A stretch of 64,000 nt of DNA. It comes from Tachypleus tridentatus (taxonomy: Eukaryota; Arthropoda; Merostomata; Xiphosura; Limulidae). Position numbers and translations under genes: made by a program. The stretch lies in assembly GCF_004210375.1 (NCBI RefSeq), contig NC_134825.1, positions 64,285,558 to 64,349,557 on the forward strand, read 5' to 3'. Positions 23,673 through 34,290 of this stretch are shown here, in pieces; the first letter of the stretch is position 1, and the number at the start of each line of letters is the position of its first letter. A model generated the notes under the pieces. That model saw only the letters and a program-made list of their open reading frames with translations. It did not search any database and was not told where the DNA came from.

Positions 23673-23967
23673 TTGATAAGAGTAGACTGTACGTAATCCG
23701 AAAGCTGGTTATTGTTGGAGCCTAAAATTTCAGAAAGTTCACAAATATTGCGGAAATGTAAGTGACTACAAAATATTTTCTCCTGCCATAAAATTACAAT
23801 CACATTTTTGTTTTATCATTATAACTGTAAATAATAAAAACTAGATAGTTTAGTCAAACATATTTTAGATCAGGTCTCATGAAATAAAAAATGAACTTTT
23901 CTTTATTGCAAACTCCTATTTCATCTTCCCAGTTCTTTTCACGCGACCACATATTAACTATTTTTGC

Positions 23968-24045
23968 GACACAGTGACTCAACGGTAAGTCTGAGGACTT
24001 ATATTTTGTTTGTTTTGAATTTCACACAAAGCTACACGAAGGCGC
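23968..24045. repeat. Chimeric fragment: SINE-C head fused to an inverted SINE-A tail
   Basis: 23968-24000 is a plus-strand SINE-B/C-type head (CACAGTGACTCAACGGTAAG, TCTGAGGACTTA). Directly after, 24006-24045 is a minus-strand SINE-A tail (TTTGTTTGTTTTGAATTTCA, CACAAAGCTACACGA). Neither part is complete. Confidence 0.65.
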
Positions 24046-25026
24046 TGGGCTTATATTACTAAAAATTGTTTTGATATTTGCTTACTTTATTGCTTTATGC
24101 TTAGTAACAAAACAAACATTAATCATATTTTTGTTTCTTTCTATATCATTATTGGTACATTAGCAAAATTCTATCTATCAAAGACAGTATATGGATTAGA
24201 TTTCGCCTTTCTCTATGCTCTAGTTACTTTTTTTTCAATATTTAAAGGTTGATTAGCTTAGTATAAAATTTCTTCCTTACAAAAGGAGATCCAAAAACCG
24301 CTTTTAAACCTTAATATACACTACAGTTTGTTTAATTTGTTTGCTAAAATATTCAGAATACTTTTGTGAAGATGAATAAAACTATAAGATAATCTAAAGT
24401 ATATTCCCTATTAATCTATGCAAAGTAGTCAACGTTTCAGAAACCAAAACCAAACTGAAATATTTCTGTTTAATACATGTCTATTTGTTTTGCAATGTTA
24501 TATCACAATCTTAACAGTTTTTAAAGAACACCAGTTTCCTGAGGGTTAACTTACAATAAAAATAATAAAAAACGGGGAAAATTATTTACGTTTCATATTT
24601 AATCAAGACTGTCTGTAGTCACTACAAACATGGCTAATTACCTCCCACACTAAGAGAAACTTCGAGTTCCAAATTTCGCAACAAAAGATCTTGAAATATT
24701 TCACTTAACGCTCTTGTATCAAGTAACTTAGTGGTGTAAACTATTACTGTCTCTTCATATTTACATTTCACTTACCCACCAATTCCACCAGTAAAAATAA
24801 GTCTTCAAATATTTAACATGTTGTCATTAAAATTTCAGAACGACTAGACACCTAAAAACGATACAAATTAGAACATTTAGACACCACTGGTTTATTACAA
24901 AATAAAACAATAGTTATAGTACTTTTGCTCTATTATGTGACTTGTATATATCTAAGCCTACAAAATTACCAGTTTAATTCATTCTATTTATTTGCCTTTG
25001 TGGTAACCGGATAACTAAACAATTGC
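24046..25026. other. No gene seen
   Basis: AT-rich, no repeat or exon recognised. Confidence 0.55.
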
Positions 25027-25236
25027 TGTTGTTTTTTTGTTTGTTTTTGAATTTCGCACAAAGCTATTCGAGGGCGATCTGTGCTAGCCGTCCCTAATTT
25101 AGCAGTGTAAGACTAGAGGGAAGGCAGCTAGTCATCAACACCCATCGTCAACTCTTGGGCTACTCTTTTATCAACGAATAGTGGGATCGACCGTCAAATT
25201 ATAACGCTGCACTGATAAAAGGGCGAGCATATTTGG
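25027..25236 (-). repeat. SINE-A, 5'-truncated copy
   Basis: Tail and central domain (GAATTTCGCACAAAGCTATT; TCTTGGGCTACTCTTTTATC). It ends at GGGCGAGCATATTTGG, before the B box. It faces the plus-strand copy at 25302. Confidence 0.9.
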
Positions 25237-25301
25237 CCCTGGACACTTAGACACAAAAATAAGAAAGTAGGAGATTTAAATACATAATAATTGTCTGATT
25301 G

Positions 25302-25573
25302 GCCCGGCATGACCAAGTTTGTTAAGGCGTTCGACTCGTAATCGGAGGGTCGCGGTTTCGAATCCCGGTCACACCAACTATGCTCGCCCTTTCAGCCGTG
25401 GAGGCGATATAATGTGACGGTCAATCCCACTATTCGTTACTAAGAGAGTAGCCCAAAAGTTGGCGGTGGGTGGTGATGACTAGCCGCCTTCCTCTTAGTC
25501 TTACACTGCTAAATTAGGGACGGCTAACTCAGATAGCCCTCGAGTAGCTTTGCGCGAAATTCAAAAACAAACT
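25302..25573 (+). repeat. SINE-A, full length
   Basis: GGCCCGGCATGACCAAGTTT head, B box GGTTTCGAATCCCGG, and tail GAGTAGCTTTGCGCGAAATT. With the inverted copy at 25027-25236 it can form a long foldback. Confidence 0.93.
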
Positions 25574-25587
25574 GACTAAGTGTCCAG

Positions 25588-26832
25588 TTACCAGTATTAG
25601 TATTGCCCTAGTAGTAGTTTTCTCAACTTCATATTGTAACTTTAACATTTTATTTTAACAATACGTTTTGTGTCACAACACAATATTGTAAGTTTTACAA
25701 ATCTACATAATTTTTTCCAATCTGTCATGTAAGTGCTTCAGCTATTACGCAGGATATAGCAGATCGTTGAGTATAAATATGTCATAGAGTTAGGTTTACT
25801 AAGCATAGCAATTCACCGGTGATATCTAAACTTATTAACTACTAAATTATAAATTCAATGATTAGCACATTTTTTGAAAAGAAATATTTTAATTCACTAA
25901 AAAGGACGTTTCAAACTCGAACTTTTTCCGTAATTATTAAAACGACATATCCGTTGCATAAAAAATCTGTGAAGAATTTTCAAATCATGACATTCGTTTA
26001 TCTTTTATAAAATGGTTACGTGCTAATATTTCACTGAGACAAGGAAGGAAATGCACCTCATAACAATGTGTCATATTGATTACATGTTTTAAAACGTAGA
26101 TAGAAAATATTTAAATCAAAGTATAACACAATACTCGTTTTATCACTCTTAAAACAAAACACATACTTCTAAATCACCAGTTAATAACCAAAATTAATTA
26201 ATTGAGGTTATTAAACGGTGAATAAAACGACTTAAGCACTGTATAAACATTATGTACATGCTACCATTCTAAGAGGTTTAGATATATATTTATTAGTCTG
26301 GTGTTTCAAGCTGTGCTAATTAGTCTGGAGTTCACGAAACAATAGCCCACAAGAGAGAGTACCCGCGATCAGAGAAGATATTAGACCTCTATTCACATAT
26401 TTTCTAATTTACCTATGGCGAAATAAAAATAAATATATAATGTCAAAAACTTACCTTCAAAATATGTTTTCTTTCTTCATCGTTAACAAGATTCGATCTA
26501 TCATAAACAACATTGGGTTAAGGTTTAATAGATGTATGTACCATATAATTGTGTAAGAACCAATTCTTTCTGCTCTTATTAAACGTAAGTTATGTATTAT
26601 ATAAGAAAACACGTGTGGAATATTTGCAATAAAAAACAACTTAAATATTTGATTATTACTATATTGGCTGAAACAATTGGTAGTTTTGTTGCCAAGCAAT
26701 ACAATTCAGTCTTGTCTTTCGTGGAAAGTACCTTAAAACTACTTGTGCAATAGGCTGTATTCATACATTTATTCATTGTGTAAGAAACATTAATTAATTA
26801 CAAACCCCATAATCCTGGAAAACACTTAGTTA
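25588..26832. other. No gene seen
   Basis: AT-rich. The minus-strand frame 26457-26699 has no support. Confidence 0.5.
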
Positions 26833-27062
26833 GCAAAGCTCCACAAGGACAAATTATAAAAAGTATAGTGGAAGAGCCAACACCAGATTGATTGTTGGAG
26901 ATATTGGGTTCTTGAATTACGTTTTGTCAGAAGATGAAGTTATGACAAACAGAAGACTTACTAGCGATAACTTGTTTTTCCGAGAATGGTTAGCTTCCAA
27001 TACCAAATTTTGGTTACAGTTAACTAAAGACGTCACAGTAAGAAGGATATCAAGTGTTTGAA
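26833..27062 (+). other. Unidentified 75-codon open stretch, possible gene or element fragment
   Basis: The frame opens after a TAG and ends at TGA, with no ATG before codon 45. It has balanced amino-acid use unlike the surrounding AT-rich noise, for example VGDIGFLNYVLSEDEVM and NLFFREWLASNTKFWLQL. I do not recognise it. It ends about 330 bp upstream of the LINE on the same strand. It could be an exon piece, part of an unknown element, or chance. Confidence 0.25.
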
Positions 27063-27446
27063 TCTGTAAAGAGGTCTGTTCGCAGGTTGCTAAAATATTT
27101 AGTGGAGCAGTTTCAGTTGTTTGAAAAACCTCAAAGGAATTTTAATTTTTTTTGTGTGTAGCACTATTTATTTTTAAATGTAACTCACTACGAAATAATG
27201 AACATGATAATAAATAGAAGCTTATGTGTATATTTTCTTGCATTTAAACATGAGATATTCACCAGAATTGGGTTTTCAAAGGTGACAAAGTTACAAAATA
27301 CAAGCAATATAAAAACTCCACTTCATCAAATGCCATTAATGATTGAACTGTAGATCAGCAAAAACTAAATTCATTTGATAATTCAGTTTATCTTCTCTAG
27401 GATCTAAACATCCACCCACGTATTTTTTGTGCATGGTGAGTGATCC

Positions 27447-28560
27447 GTGAATAAGAGAAAAAAATCCCTGTGGTTGAGAGGTCCATCCCTAACAATCATT
27501 TTGGCCTTGAATTCCTGTAAAGAAACGGTTTTGGTGATATCCCCCCATGGTCAATCGACTGGTCCACTTAGGCTAGAGTCGATCGAGTACCAGTGTTGGA
27601 CTTTCTCAACGGGTTTTGTGGACATCGTATCTGATACTGGTGTTTGGATACAGTGCTTACGTAACCCTGACATTGCTGCATTGACCTTGTTTGACATTGT
27701 AGTGCGTACCCTTGTTGGGCTCCATGGTGGGTAGGGTCAACGGGTATCGAAATATTATTTCTATATGACAGATCCCACAAATCAAAATAAAATAGTGAAA
27801 AACAGACCATAGGTAAACAATTTGTCTTGAAGATTCTGAATATCAATCATCACCTTCTTCAACAACTGTATTTCATTTTATGATATTACATTCTTTGTAA
27901 GACAAATCTTCAGGAGAAATGTCTCTCTTTTATGTTCAGAATGGTAGTGTGGCTTTCTGGCTCTTCTATGTCAGTCATAATGCTACGTTGTGGGGACATC
28001 TTGGTGAAAACACCCACTCCAAAACACAATGAACTTCTCATGCATTCGAAAACCATTGGGGATAGTCCCATTGAGGTTACTTCCCATGCTACTTTGAATT
28101 TGTCTCGAGGAGCTATTGTTGAGAGGGATTTGAAGAACATTCCCTAGTCAGAGATCCTCGCTAGTTTTTATACCCAAGGAGTTTCTGCAGTGTGGCATAT
28201 CTCCACTTGCAAAGATGGATTATAATGCCAACCAATGCCCTAATTTTGATGTTTACGTCCCCACGTTGACCTGTCTCTGTCAAGGCAGGTTATCAAAACT
28301 GCAAAGTTTGGTTGTTCGGTCACTCAAAGATATCATGTTGTGATTCCTTGGCGTGTGCTCGTTGCGGTGGCCAGAACCATGACGCCTACGAGGAAAAACA
28401 TTTCTTACCCCGAGACTCGAACGTATGCTACTGCAGTCCATTTCACTGCTACAGTTCAAGTGCAGACAGATCTCTCTGTGTCTTCGACAAAACAATTTTC
28501 AAACAACTTGAAGAATCCTTTGCCCTCTGGAGTTAAGACAGTTGACGAGTGAACGTCAAC
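27447..28560 (+). pseudogene. LINE ORF1 (gag-like, zinc-knuckle) remnant
   Basis: Product class: RNA-binding ORF1p-like protein. A block at 27960-28200 reads LRCGDILVKTPTPKHNELLM, then IEVTSHATLNLSRGAIVERD and ILASFYTQGVSAVWHIS, with a TAG in between. This is an RRM-like gag core as in Jockey-type ORF1. At 28300-28400 a decayed CCHC series follows: NCKVWLFGHSKISCC and CARCGGQNHDAYE (Cys-x2-Cys-x4-His spacing in the second, its last Cys lost). The reading frame changes at least twice, so no functional protein is possible. Confidence 0.75.
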
Positions 28561-28839
28561 ACCTATATCTATCCCCATTATCCCTTCTAGTGGCTCTCCA
28601 GATCACTTCCTTTGGCTCCGGTATCTGGTGTTTCCTCGAATCCATCTTCTTCTTCGGCCCCGTGATACAGAAAGAGTATTCGCTCACGCTCTCAGTCACT
28701 GAAATCTTCATCTACCAACAGAGACCTTTTCCTTCGACCCAGGGGAGAATCCATGGAGGTCGACAGAACACTTTCTACTAAAGAGAATAAAGAAAAAAAA
28801 GTTTGAAAACTTGCCCAGTTCTCCTTCAGGTAAATAAAA

Positions 28840-29690
28840 ATGGCTACATTAATACAGTGGAACTATCGAGGTTTTTGTTCTAATTTACATGACAACAAGG
28901 CATTGATTGATTCTTATCATCCTGTCTGTCGTTCTTTACAGGAAACGTTTTTGAAACCTGTCTAAATAGTCATCTTTCGGCAGTTTATCTCTATACCGCA
29001 ACGACAGGTTGTGTAATAGATGAGTGCATGGAGGTGTTGAACTACTGGTTGAGCAATACATGGCTGCTCTTTCTTTGCCATTCGATACACCCTTTGAGGC
29101 TGTAGCCATCTATGTTTCCTTGGGTCTTACCATCACTGTCTACTCGCTTTACTTGTCTTTTCCTGGAGAAACCAATAAGAAATTGAATCTTTATGCTATT
29201 ATTGAACAATAACTGTTTCCCTTTTTAATCCTGAGGGACTTTAATGGATATAATCCCCTCTGGAGAGGTGCTGATATTGATGGAAGGAGTCACTCTGTAG
29301 AGTGTATGCTCTTGGATCACAACTTCTCTCTTCAATACTGGTGTTTATACTTATTTTCATACATCTAGTCATTCTTTTACTGCTTTTGATCTCTTTGGCT
29401 GCTTTCCTTCACTTTGTCCTCACTTTTCTCGAGAGTTTACAATGACCCACGGGGCAGTAATCATTTTGAGAGAGACTGGCCATGGTTGATGTCACCCAAC
29501 TCGCCCTTCTAGGTGGAAGCTTGACCATGCCATCTGGCACTCTTTCACTGTTCTCTCTGCCGTCGTCTTTAAGCCATCGACTGACGGCTCTGTAGCAACT
29601 GATTGTATTGCTCAAGCAGCTGGTCAATCTATTCCGAAATCCTCGACTCGTTTTCCACTGTGTCCTCGTCCATGGTGAAATCCACTGCAG
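28840..29690 (+). pseudogene. LINE ORF2 N-terminus: APE-type endonuclease remnant
   Basis: The start is placed at 28840, where MATLIQWNYRGFCSNLHD opens the endonuclease fold. SLQETFLKP (28930-28965) carries the catalytic Glu of the QET motif and is followed by a stop. RDFNGYNPLWRG (29231-29270) matches the GDFNAHHPLW motif with Gly changed to Arg. Near the end, QSIPKSSTRFPLCP and RPWWN (29620-29688) mark the connector to the polymerase. Several stops and shifts lie between. An intact domain would nick the target DNA. Confidence 0.8.
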
Positions 29691-29699
29691 AGCTGACAT

Positions 29700-30105
29700 T
29701 CTTGGTGATGAATGGGGTCCAGCATCTTTAAGGCCAAGGTCCTGGCAGAGCCATAGACCAGTGAGCCATAGTCCAGTTTTGATCAAATAAGAGCATGATA
29801 TATCTTTAGGATAAAACATCGATCAGCTCCCCAAGTGGTGGAAGAGAGCACACTGAGGATGTTCCGTGTTCTTGTATATTTGACCCGTAGCTACTTGATG
29901 TGTGGTATAAATGTCAGCTTACAGTCAAAGATAATCCCCAAGAACTTTGTTGCAGGGATCACATGTTACACAACTTCATCGATACGGACGTTCAGAAACA
30001 AGGTGAATACCCCAGAAGGTTCAATAAGGGACCTGGGATACCTTTCGTAGGTATCCCACACTTTCAAACTGCATCACTTTCCAGTAGGACCATGCACATG
30101 CTCGG
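29700..30105 (-). pseudogene. Inverted segment of LINE reverse transcriptase
   Basis: Read on the minus strand this is the C-terminal half of the polymerase: SGVFTLFLNVRIDEVV, KFLGIIFDCKLTFIPHIK, RNILSVLSSTTWGADRC, SKLDYGSLVYGSA and LDPIHHQE. The flanking LINE parts are all on the plus strand, so the piece was inverted in place, by twin priming at insertion or by later rearrangement. The left junction falls just after RPWWN (about 29690-29710), the right one at about 30105-30115. Two in-frame stops are present. Confidence 0.8.
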
Positions 30106-30114
30106 CAAGTAAGA

Positions 30115-30700
30115 CGTAAAAGCCAGAAGAAATTTTGGATTAAGTTCACAACTAGCATCTCTTCTACTATCAGTTCCAAAGTGATATGGGACAAGATTCA
30201 GAAGGTCAGTGGACAATATACTTCTGTCTCTTATCGATCTTGCTCTCTGATTGCCAGGAAGTTGCTGATGCTCAGAGCATTGCCGATACTCTCGGCAAAA
30301 GCTTTTCTCGTGCATCTAGTACTTCTGCTTCATCCACCACTTTATTAGCCATTAAGTCTTGGGCAAGGTGATCGTCTCTATGATCGTTCCTTTACACCAA
30401 TGGAAAACTAAAGTTTGTTCTTCATTGGTCTGGCAGTATATCAGTTGGATCTGATGATATTCACTAAAAGATGTGCCATCTCTCACCTGCCTTTCTTGCT
30501 ACTCGTTTGGTTGTTTCTAACTGGATTTTGCAGGAGAATGCTTTTCTTGGCACTAGGCTATTGTCTTTTTTTTTCCATGCCAGAATGGATCCCAAGATTC
30601 CTTTAAACTACTATCTAATTGCTTTGACGAACTCTCTCTGTAAGATCTTAGAGAGGATGGTTCATGCTCGTCTTTTTTGATTCCTCGAATTAAATAATCT
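30115..30700 (+). pseudogene. LINE reverse transcriptase, N-terminal (fingers) remnant
   Basis: Sense-strand pieces: WIKFTTSISSTISSKVIWDK and IQKVSGQYTS (30145-30230), ADAQSIADTLGKSFSRASST (30255-30330), HLSPAFLATRLVVSNWILQE, then DPKIPLNYYLIALTNSLCKI and LERMVHARL (30595-30680), the conserved YRPIALT region with Arg changed to Leu. Frames differ between blocks. The catalytic YxDD box is not present; it lies in the deleted part. Confidence 0.8.
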
Positions 30701-30719
30701 CCTCTCACCCATCATTTAC

Positions 30720-31218
30720 TTCTATCCAGATTTTCTGGACACCAGGCCACATTGGTATTCGCGGGAACGAGCTCGCTTGACACCGCAGCTAAGTTTGTCT
30801 GCTCTCGCGTTATCACTGCCGTGCCAGTTCTGTACATGGATTATGGTCCTGTATTTAACACTATGCTCCGCGCTAGTTGGCAGTAAACTTGGAATGAACA
30901 ACGTTAGAATAAACTTTTCTAGATCATACCTTCTCTAGTTGGCAGTAAACTTGGAATGAACAATGTTAGAATAAACTTTTCGAGATCATACCTTCTATTG
31001 CTCTTTGTCTGTCTTGCTTCTGTAAAGATCGGAATGAGGAAGTTGTCCTGGCTAGGCTACACATTGGCCACAGCTTTTAACTTATTGTATTCTTTATCTG
31101 GAACTGATGCACCAATGTGTGGTCTGTGTGACACTCAAGTCACAATAACCCACATTTTACTGTCGTGTCATTGTTTCTACCGTGAGAGACGACAGCATTT
31201 TATACTTTTCTTAACCTA
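30720..31218 (+). pseudogene. LINE RNase H end and C-terminal Cys/His motif
   Basis: FWTPGHIGIRGNELA (about 30736-30778) is the last conserved block of RNase H. DTAAKFVCSRVITAVP follows in a shifted frame. The C-terminus, CGLCDTQVTITHILLSCHCF (about 31115-31178), is the CxxC...H...C motif found at the end of Jockey/R1-like ORF2 proteins. A 62-bp tandem duplication (30873-30996) interrupts it. Confidence 0.8.
30873..30996 (+). repeat. 62-bp tandem duplication inside the LINE
   Basis: CTAGTTGGCAGTAAACTTGG and the rest of the unit occur at 30873 and 30935 with two differences. The duplication happened after insertion, because the second LINE copy and the coding sense do not need it. Confidence 0.9.
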
Positions 31219-31392
31219 GGTTCACCCCTGACTTTGTGCAGTGACGCTGTCCACCTTACTAATGTTTTTGAATTTTTAAAGATCATTATACTTTTTAACT
31301 CTATTTAAGTTTTAAACAGCTATTTAAAATTTGTTGGTTTTGCATTGATTCATTTTTTACATTTTAAAACGATTTTATTTTTATTTGTTACC

Positions 31393-31450
31393 GGTTGTTT
31401 GGTGCAGATAGCTTAGTAGCTTTGCGCCAGTAAACGCCAATCAACCAACA
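31393..31450 (+). other. LINE 3' tail resembling the SINE tails
   Basis: GGTGCAGATAGCTTAGTAGC then TTTGCGCCAGTAAACGCC ending in AATCAACCAACAA. The SINE-A tail reads GCGCAGATAGCCCTCGAGTA, GCTTTGCGCGAAATTC, then CAAAC units. The shared core is GCAGATAGC...AGTAGCTTTGCGC. Confidence 0.7.
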
Positions 31451-31750
31451 ATTTCATAGTATATTACTGGTTTGTTTTAACAAATACGTGGACGTATCAT
31501 GATGTTATAATTTATTATTTACCAAAACTATATAATCAATACAATCCTAACCTAATTACATTGCTATTACTTCTTATTCCTACTTTATGGTTTACTGTTT
31601 TCATGATAACATAGAAGATGTGTATTATGATAGACTGACTTCATTTACATAAAAGTTTTGCTCTTGACCAATTAATTTTAACAAATGTGGTTTGTTTCTC
31701 ATTCTCTAAACAACAAATAGGAACTTTATATTTTTATATAATAACTCATC

Positions 31751-32034
31751 CTTTGTTTTGTTTGTTTGTTTTTTGAATTTCGCGCAAAGCTACAAGAGAG
31801 CTATCTGCGATAGCCGTCCCTAATTTAGCTGTGTAAGACTAGAGGGAAGGAAACTAGTCATCACCACCAACCGCCAACTCTTGGGCTACTCTTTTACCAA
31901 CGAATAGTGGGATTGACCGTCACATTATAACGCCCCCACGGCTGAAAGTGCGAGTGTGTTTGTTGTGACGGGGATTCGAACCCGGGACTCTCAGATTACG
32001 AGTCAAGAGTCTTAACCACCTGGCCATACTGTGT
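31751..32034 (-). repeat. SINE-A, near full length
   Basis: TTTGTTTGTTTTTTGAATTT tail through GATTCGAACCCGGGACTCTC and CCACCTGGCCATAC. No clear target-site duplication. Confidence 0.92.
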
Positions 32035-32713
32035 TGTATGAGAAATTATATCATACAATAGCCCAACATGCTCTAGTTACTCCTTTATTAAATTTCAAAA
32101 GTTAAAATATAACTATATAGCTTAAATGAGTTTAAAATGGGCGGAGCATGGTCTAGTTGTTAGTGTTGGCGTTCGCTCAAAATTTTCGTGAAAATTTTCA
32201 AAATTTCAGTTACGAAATGCCGCTGAACACGATCTGCATATTCGGTTGTAGCCTTGGAGATGACGATTACTGTTGACTGGTTTTCCTCTCCATGCAACAA
32301 TTTAAAGTATCCATGAGCTAAGCCTTAATCTTGGAGCATCGTAGTTGACCGTTTAGTGTACGTTAAGCATAAGGTGCCTTTAACGTTAAAATTGCCAAGT
32401 ACAGAATTTCAAACACCATGCTGTTTTTTTAAAATTTGAATCCATAAATTGTAAGAAACAGATGTGATTTTTTAGAAAGTTAGATAACCTTATTATTTAA
32501 GAAAAAGTAGATGAAAAGGCTTGTTTTTACAAAAAATAACAAGAACAAAATACGTAAATTTATGAGCTTTGCATATGAAATATTGTAATGTTGAATAAAT
32601 CACAGTGTATCTAAAGCGAATCATCCGTGAGAAGTAAACCTTTATAACATTTGATTAACAAATGGAAAGTTTATAACTTCGTATATTGTTTTATCGAATA
32701 TTTTGATTTGGAT
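32035..32713. other. No gene seen
   Basis: AT-rich with no recognised exon or repeat. Confidence 0.5.
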
Positions 32714-32726
32714 ACTTCTTCTATCT

Positions 32727-33093
32727 GGCTTGGCATGGCCAGTAGTTAAGATACTCAACTCGTAATTCGCGGGTTCGATTCCCCGTCACATCAAACATAC
32801 TAGTTTTTAAGTTGTGGGAGCGTTATAATGTGACGGATAATCCCATTATTCGTTAGCAAAAGAGTAGCCCAAGAGTTGGCGGTGACTGATGCTAACGGCC
32901 TCCTTCCCTGTAGTCTTGCCCCCCGCTAGTACAGCGGTAAGTCTACGGATTTATCAGAGCTCAGCAGATAGCCTAATGTGACTTTGCTATAAGAAAAAAC
33001 ACACACAATCCTGTAGTATTACACTGCTAAATTAGGGACGGTTATCGTAAAGAGACTTTGTGTAGCTTTGCGCGATATTAGAAAAACAAACAA
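32727..33093 (+). repeat. SINE-A interrupted by a SINE-B
   Basis: Head GGCTTGGCATGGCCAGTAGT. The central domain runs to TTCCCTGTAGTCTT, then a SINE-B (32918-33009) intervenes, and SINE-A resumes at ACACTGCTAAATTAGGGACG. Outer flanks ACTTCTTCTATCT (32714-32726) and ACTTTTTCTATCT (33094-33106) form a 13-bp duplication with one mismatch. Confidence 0.93.
32918..33009 (+). repeat. SINE-B nested in SINE-A, with its own target-site duplication
   Basis: CCCCCGCTAGTACAGCGGTA head, internally shortened at the B box, tail CAGATAGCCTAATGTGAC and TTTGCTATAAGAAAAAAC plus CA units. Flanked by CCTGTAGTCTT (32907-32917) and CCTGTAGTATT (33010-33020). SINE-B therefore moved after this SINE-A copy had inserted. 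Confidence 0.93.
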
Positions 33094-33299
33094 ACTTTTT
33101 CTATCTTAGCTCAAATAATGTTTTGCTTTCCTAATGAAATAAACAGATTATTAAGTATTATCAAGAAACGTGTACATTTCAATTAAAATGCGAAAACGTC
33201 TGTTGTTTTTTAGAATTTCTTATTAAATTTTGTTACATATAAAATTTTAAGTGTAAATAACAATAAATCAAGAGAATTAGGTTGAATGATTTATTATTT

Positions 33300-33412
33300 A
33301 GAATTAAACACAAAGCTTCACAATGGGCTATCTGTGCTCTGCCCACCACTGGTATCAAAGGCCGGTTTATAGTAGTGTGAGTCCCGCAAATATACCGCTG
33401 TGCCACTGGGGA
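33300..33412 (-). repeat. SINE-C copy
   Basis: Reverse complement: CACAAAGCTTCACAATGGGC, TATCTGTGCTCTGCCCACC, then TACCGCTGTGCCACTGGGGA at the head end. Confidence 0.9.
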
Positions 33413-33450
33413 AGAACTGTAGGACTGAAGTTGTTAACCTGAAGTATTCT

Positions 33451-33712
33451 TTCTCATGGCCAGGTGGTTAGGGAGCTCGACTCGTAACCTGAGAATCGCG
33501 GTTTCGAATCCCTGTCACACCACATATGCTCGCCATTTCAGCCGTGGGGGCGTTATAACTGGAACGGTCAATCCTACTAGTCGTTGGTGAAAGAATAGCC
33601 CAAGAGTTGGCGGTTGGTAGTGATGACTAACTGCCTTTCCTCTAGCCTTACACTGCTAAATTAGGGATGGCTAGTGCAAATAGCTCTCGTGTAGCTTTGC
33701 GTGAAATTTCAA
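33451..33712 (+). repeat. SINE-A, near full length
   Basis: TCTCATGGCCAGGTGGTTAG head (first bases lost), B box GGTTTCGAATCCCTG, and tail GTGTAGCTTTGCGTGAAATT. Confidence 0.92.
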
Positions 33713-34290
33713 TTTCTCTATTTCCTGAAAACATGTTATAAACTAAAAAAAACCAACCTTCTATTAGCTCGTTAAATGTGAAACAGTGCTATTATAATAT
33801 TTATTCTCTAATAAAAAATAACATTGGTAGAAGTGGAAAGTGGTTTTTCAATGCAAGTTAAAATGACTCAACCAAATGATACAGTGGTTTTAGCGTTAAT
33901 ATATTCACGTTGTTTTTGGGAAGTTACAAAATAATTGATGATAATTAACGGTTTAATATTGACTTAACTTGAGAAAATATAACAGTAAAGAATTTGTTCA
34001 TCTTTAGATCATAGGACAAAATAACCCAGCTTCTATTTACAAAACCTTTCTTAAAAGGATATTTTTCTTCATGAAACTTTAATAAGTCTTTTCTTGTTTT
34101 GGTCATGTTTCACTTTTTGCTTCTCTACGAATAAATTTCTTCAAATCTACAAATTCACAGTATTAGTAACTTGTTTATTCGATTTAGGTTCACTTGTGAA
34201 CAATATATAGACGTATTAACTATGCGAAGAATTTATTAATTGACTAAATTTAATTGGTTACATAAGTTATTTATGGTTGCTATTAATGTT
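33713..34290. other. No gene seen
   Basis: AT-rich spacer. Confidence 0.55.

Larger units (their letters stand above)
27390..31460 (+). mobile_element. Jockey/I-type LINE, about 4 kb, internally rearranged and inactive
   Basis: Parts in order: a 5' region shared with the second copy at 46900 (ATCCACCCACGT); ORF1 with zinc knuckles; an ORF2 endonuclease; an inverted piece of reverse transcriptase (29700-30105, minus); a sense piece of reverse transcriptase; the end of RNase H; a C-terminal Cys/His motif; and a 3' tail. Intact elements copy themselves by nicking DNA and reverse-transcribing their RNA at the nick. Stops and frame changes occur throughout. Between about 30700 and 30730 most of the polymerase and early RNase H is deleted. 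The clade call rests on domain order and remembered motif similarity. Confidence 0.85.

Noticed and set aside
29409-29819. 136-codon minus-strand open frame taken as one gene
   Set aside because: Only its first part is the inverted LINE polymerase segment. The rest runs antisense through the endonuclease connector of the same LINE.
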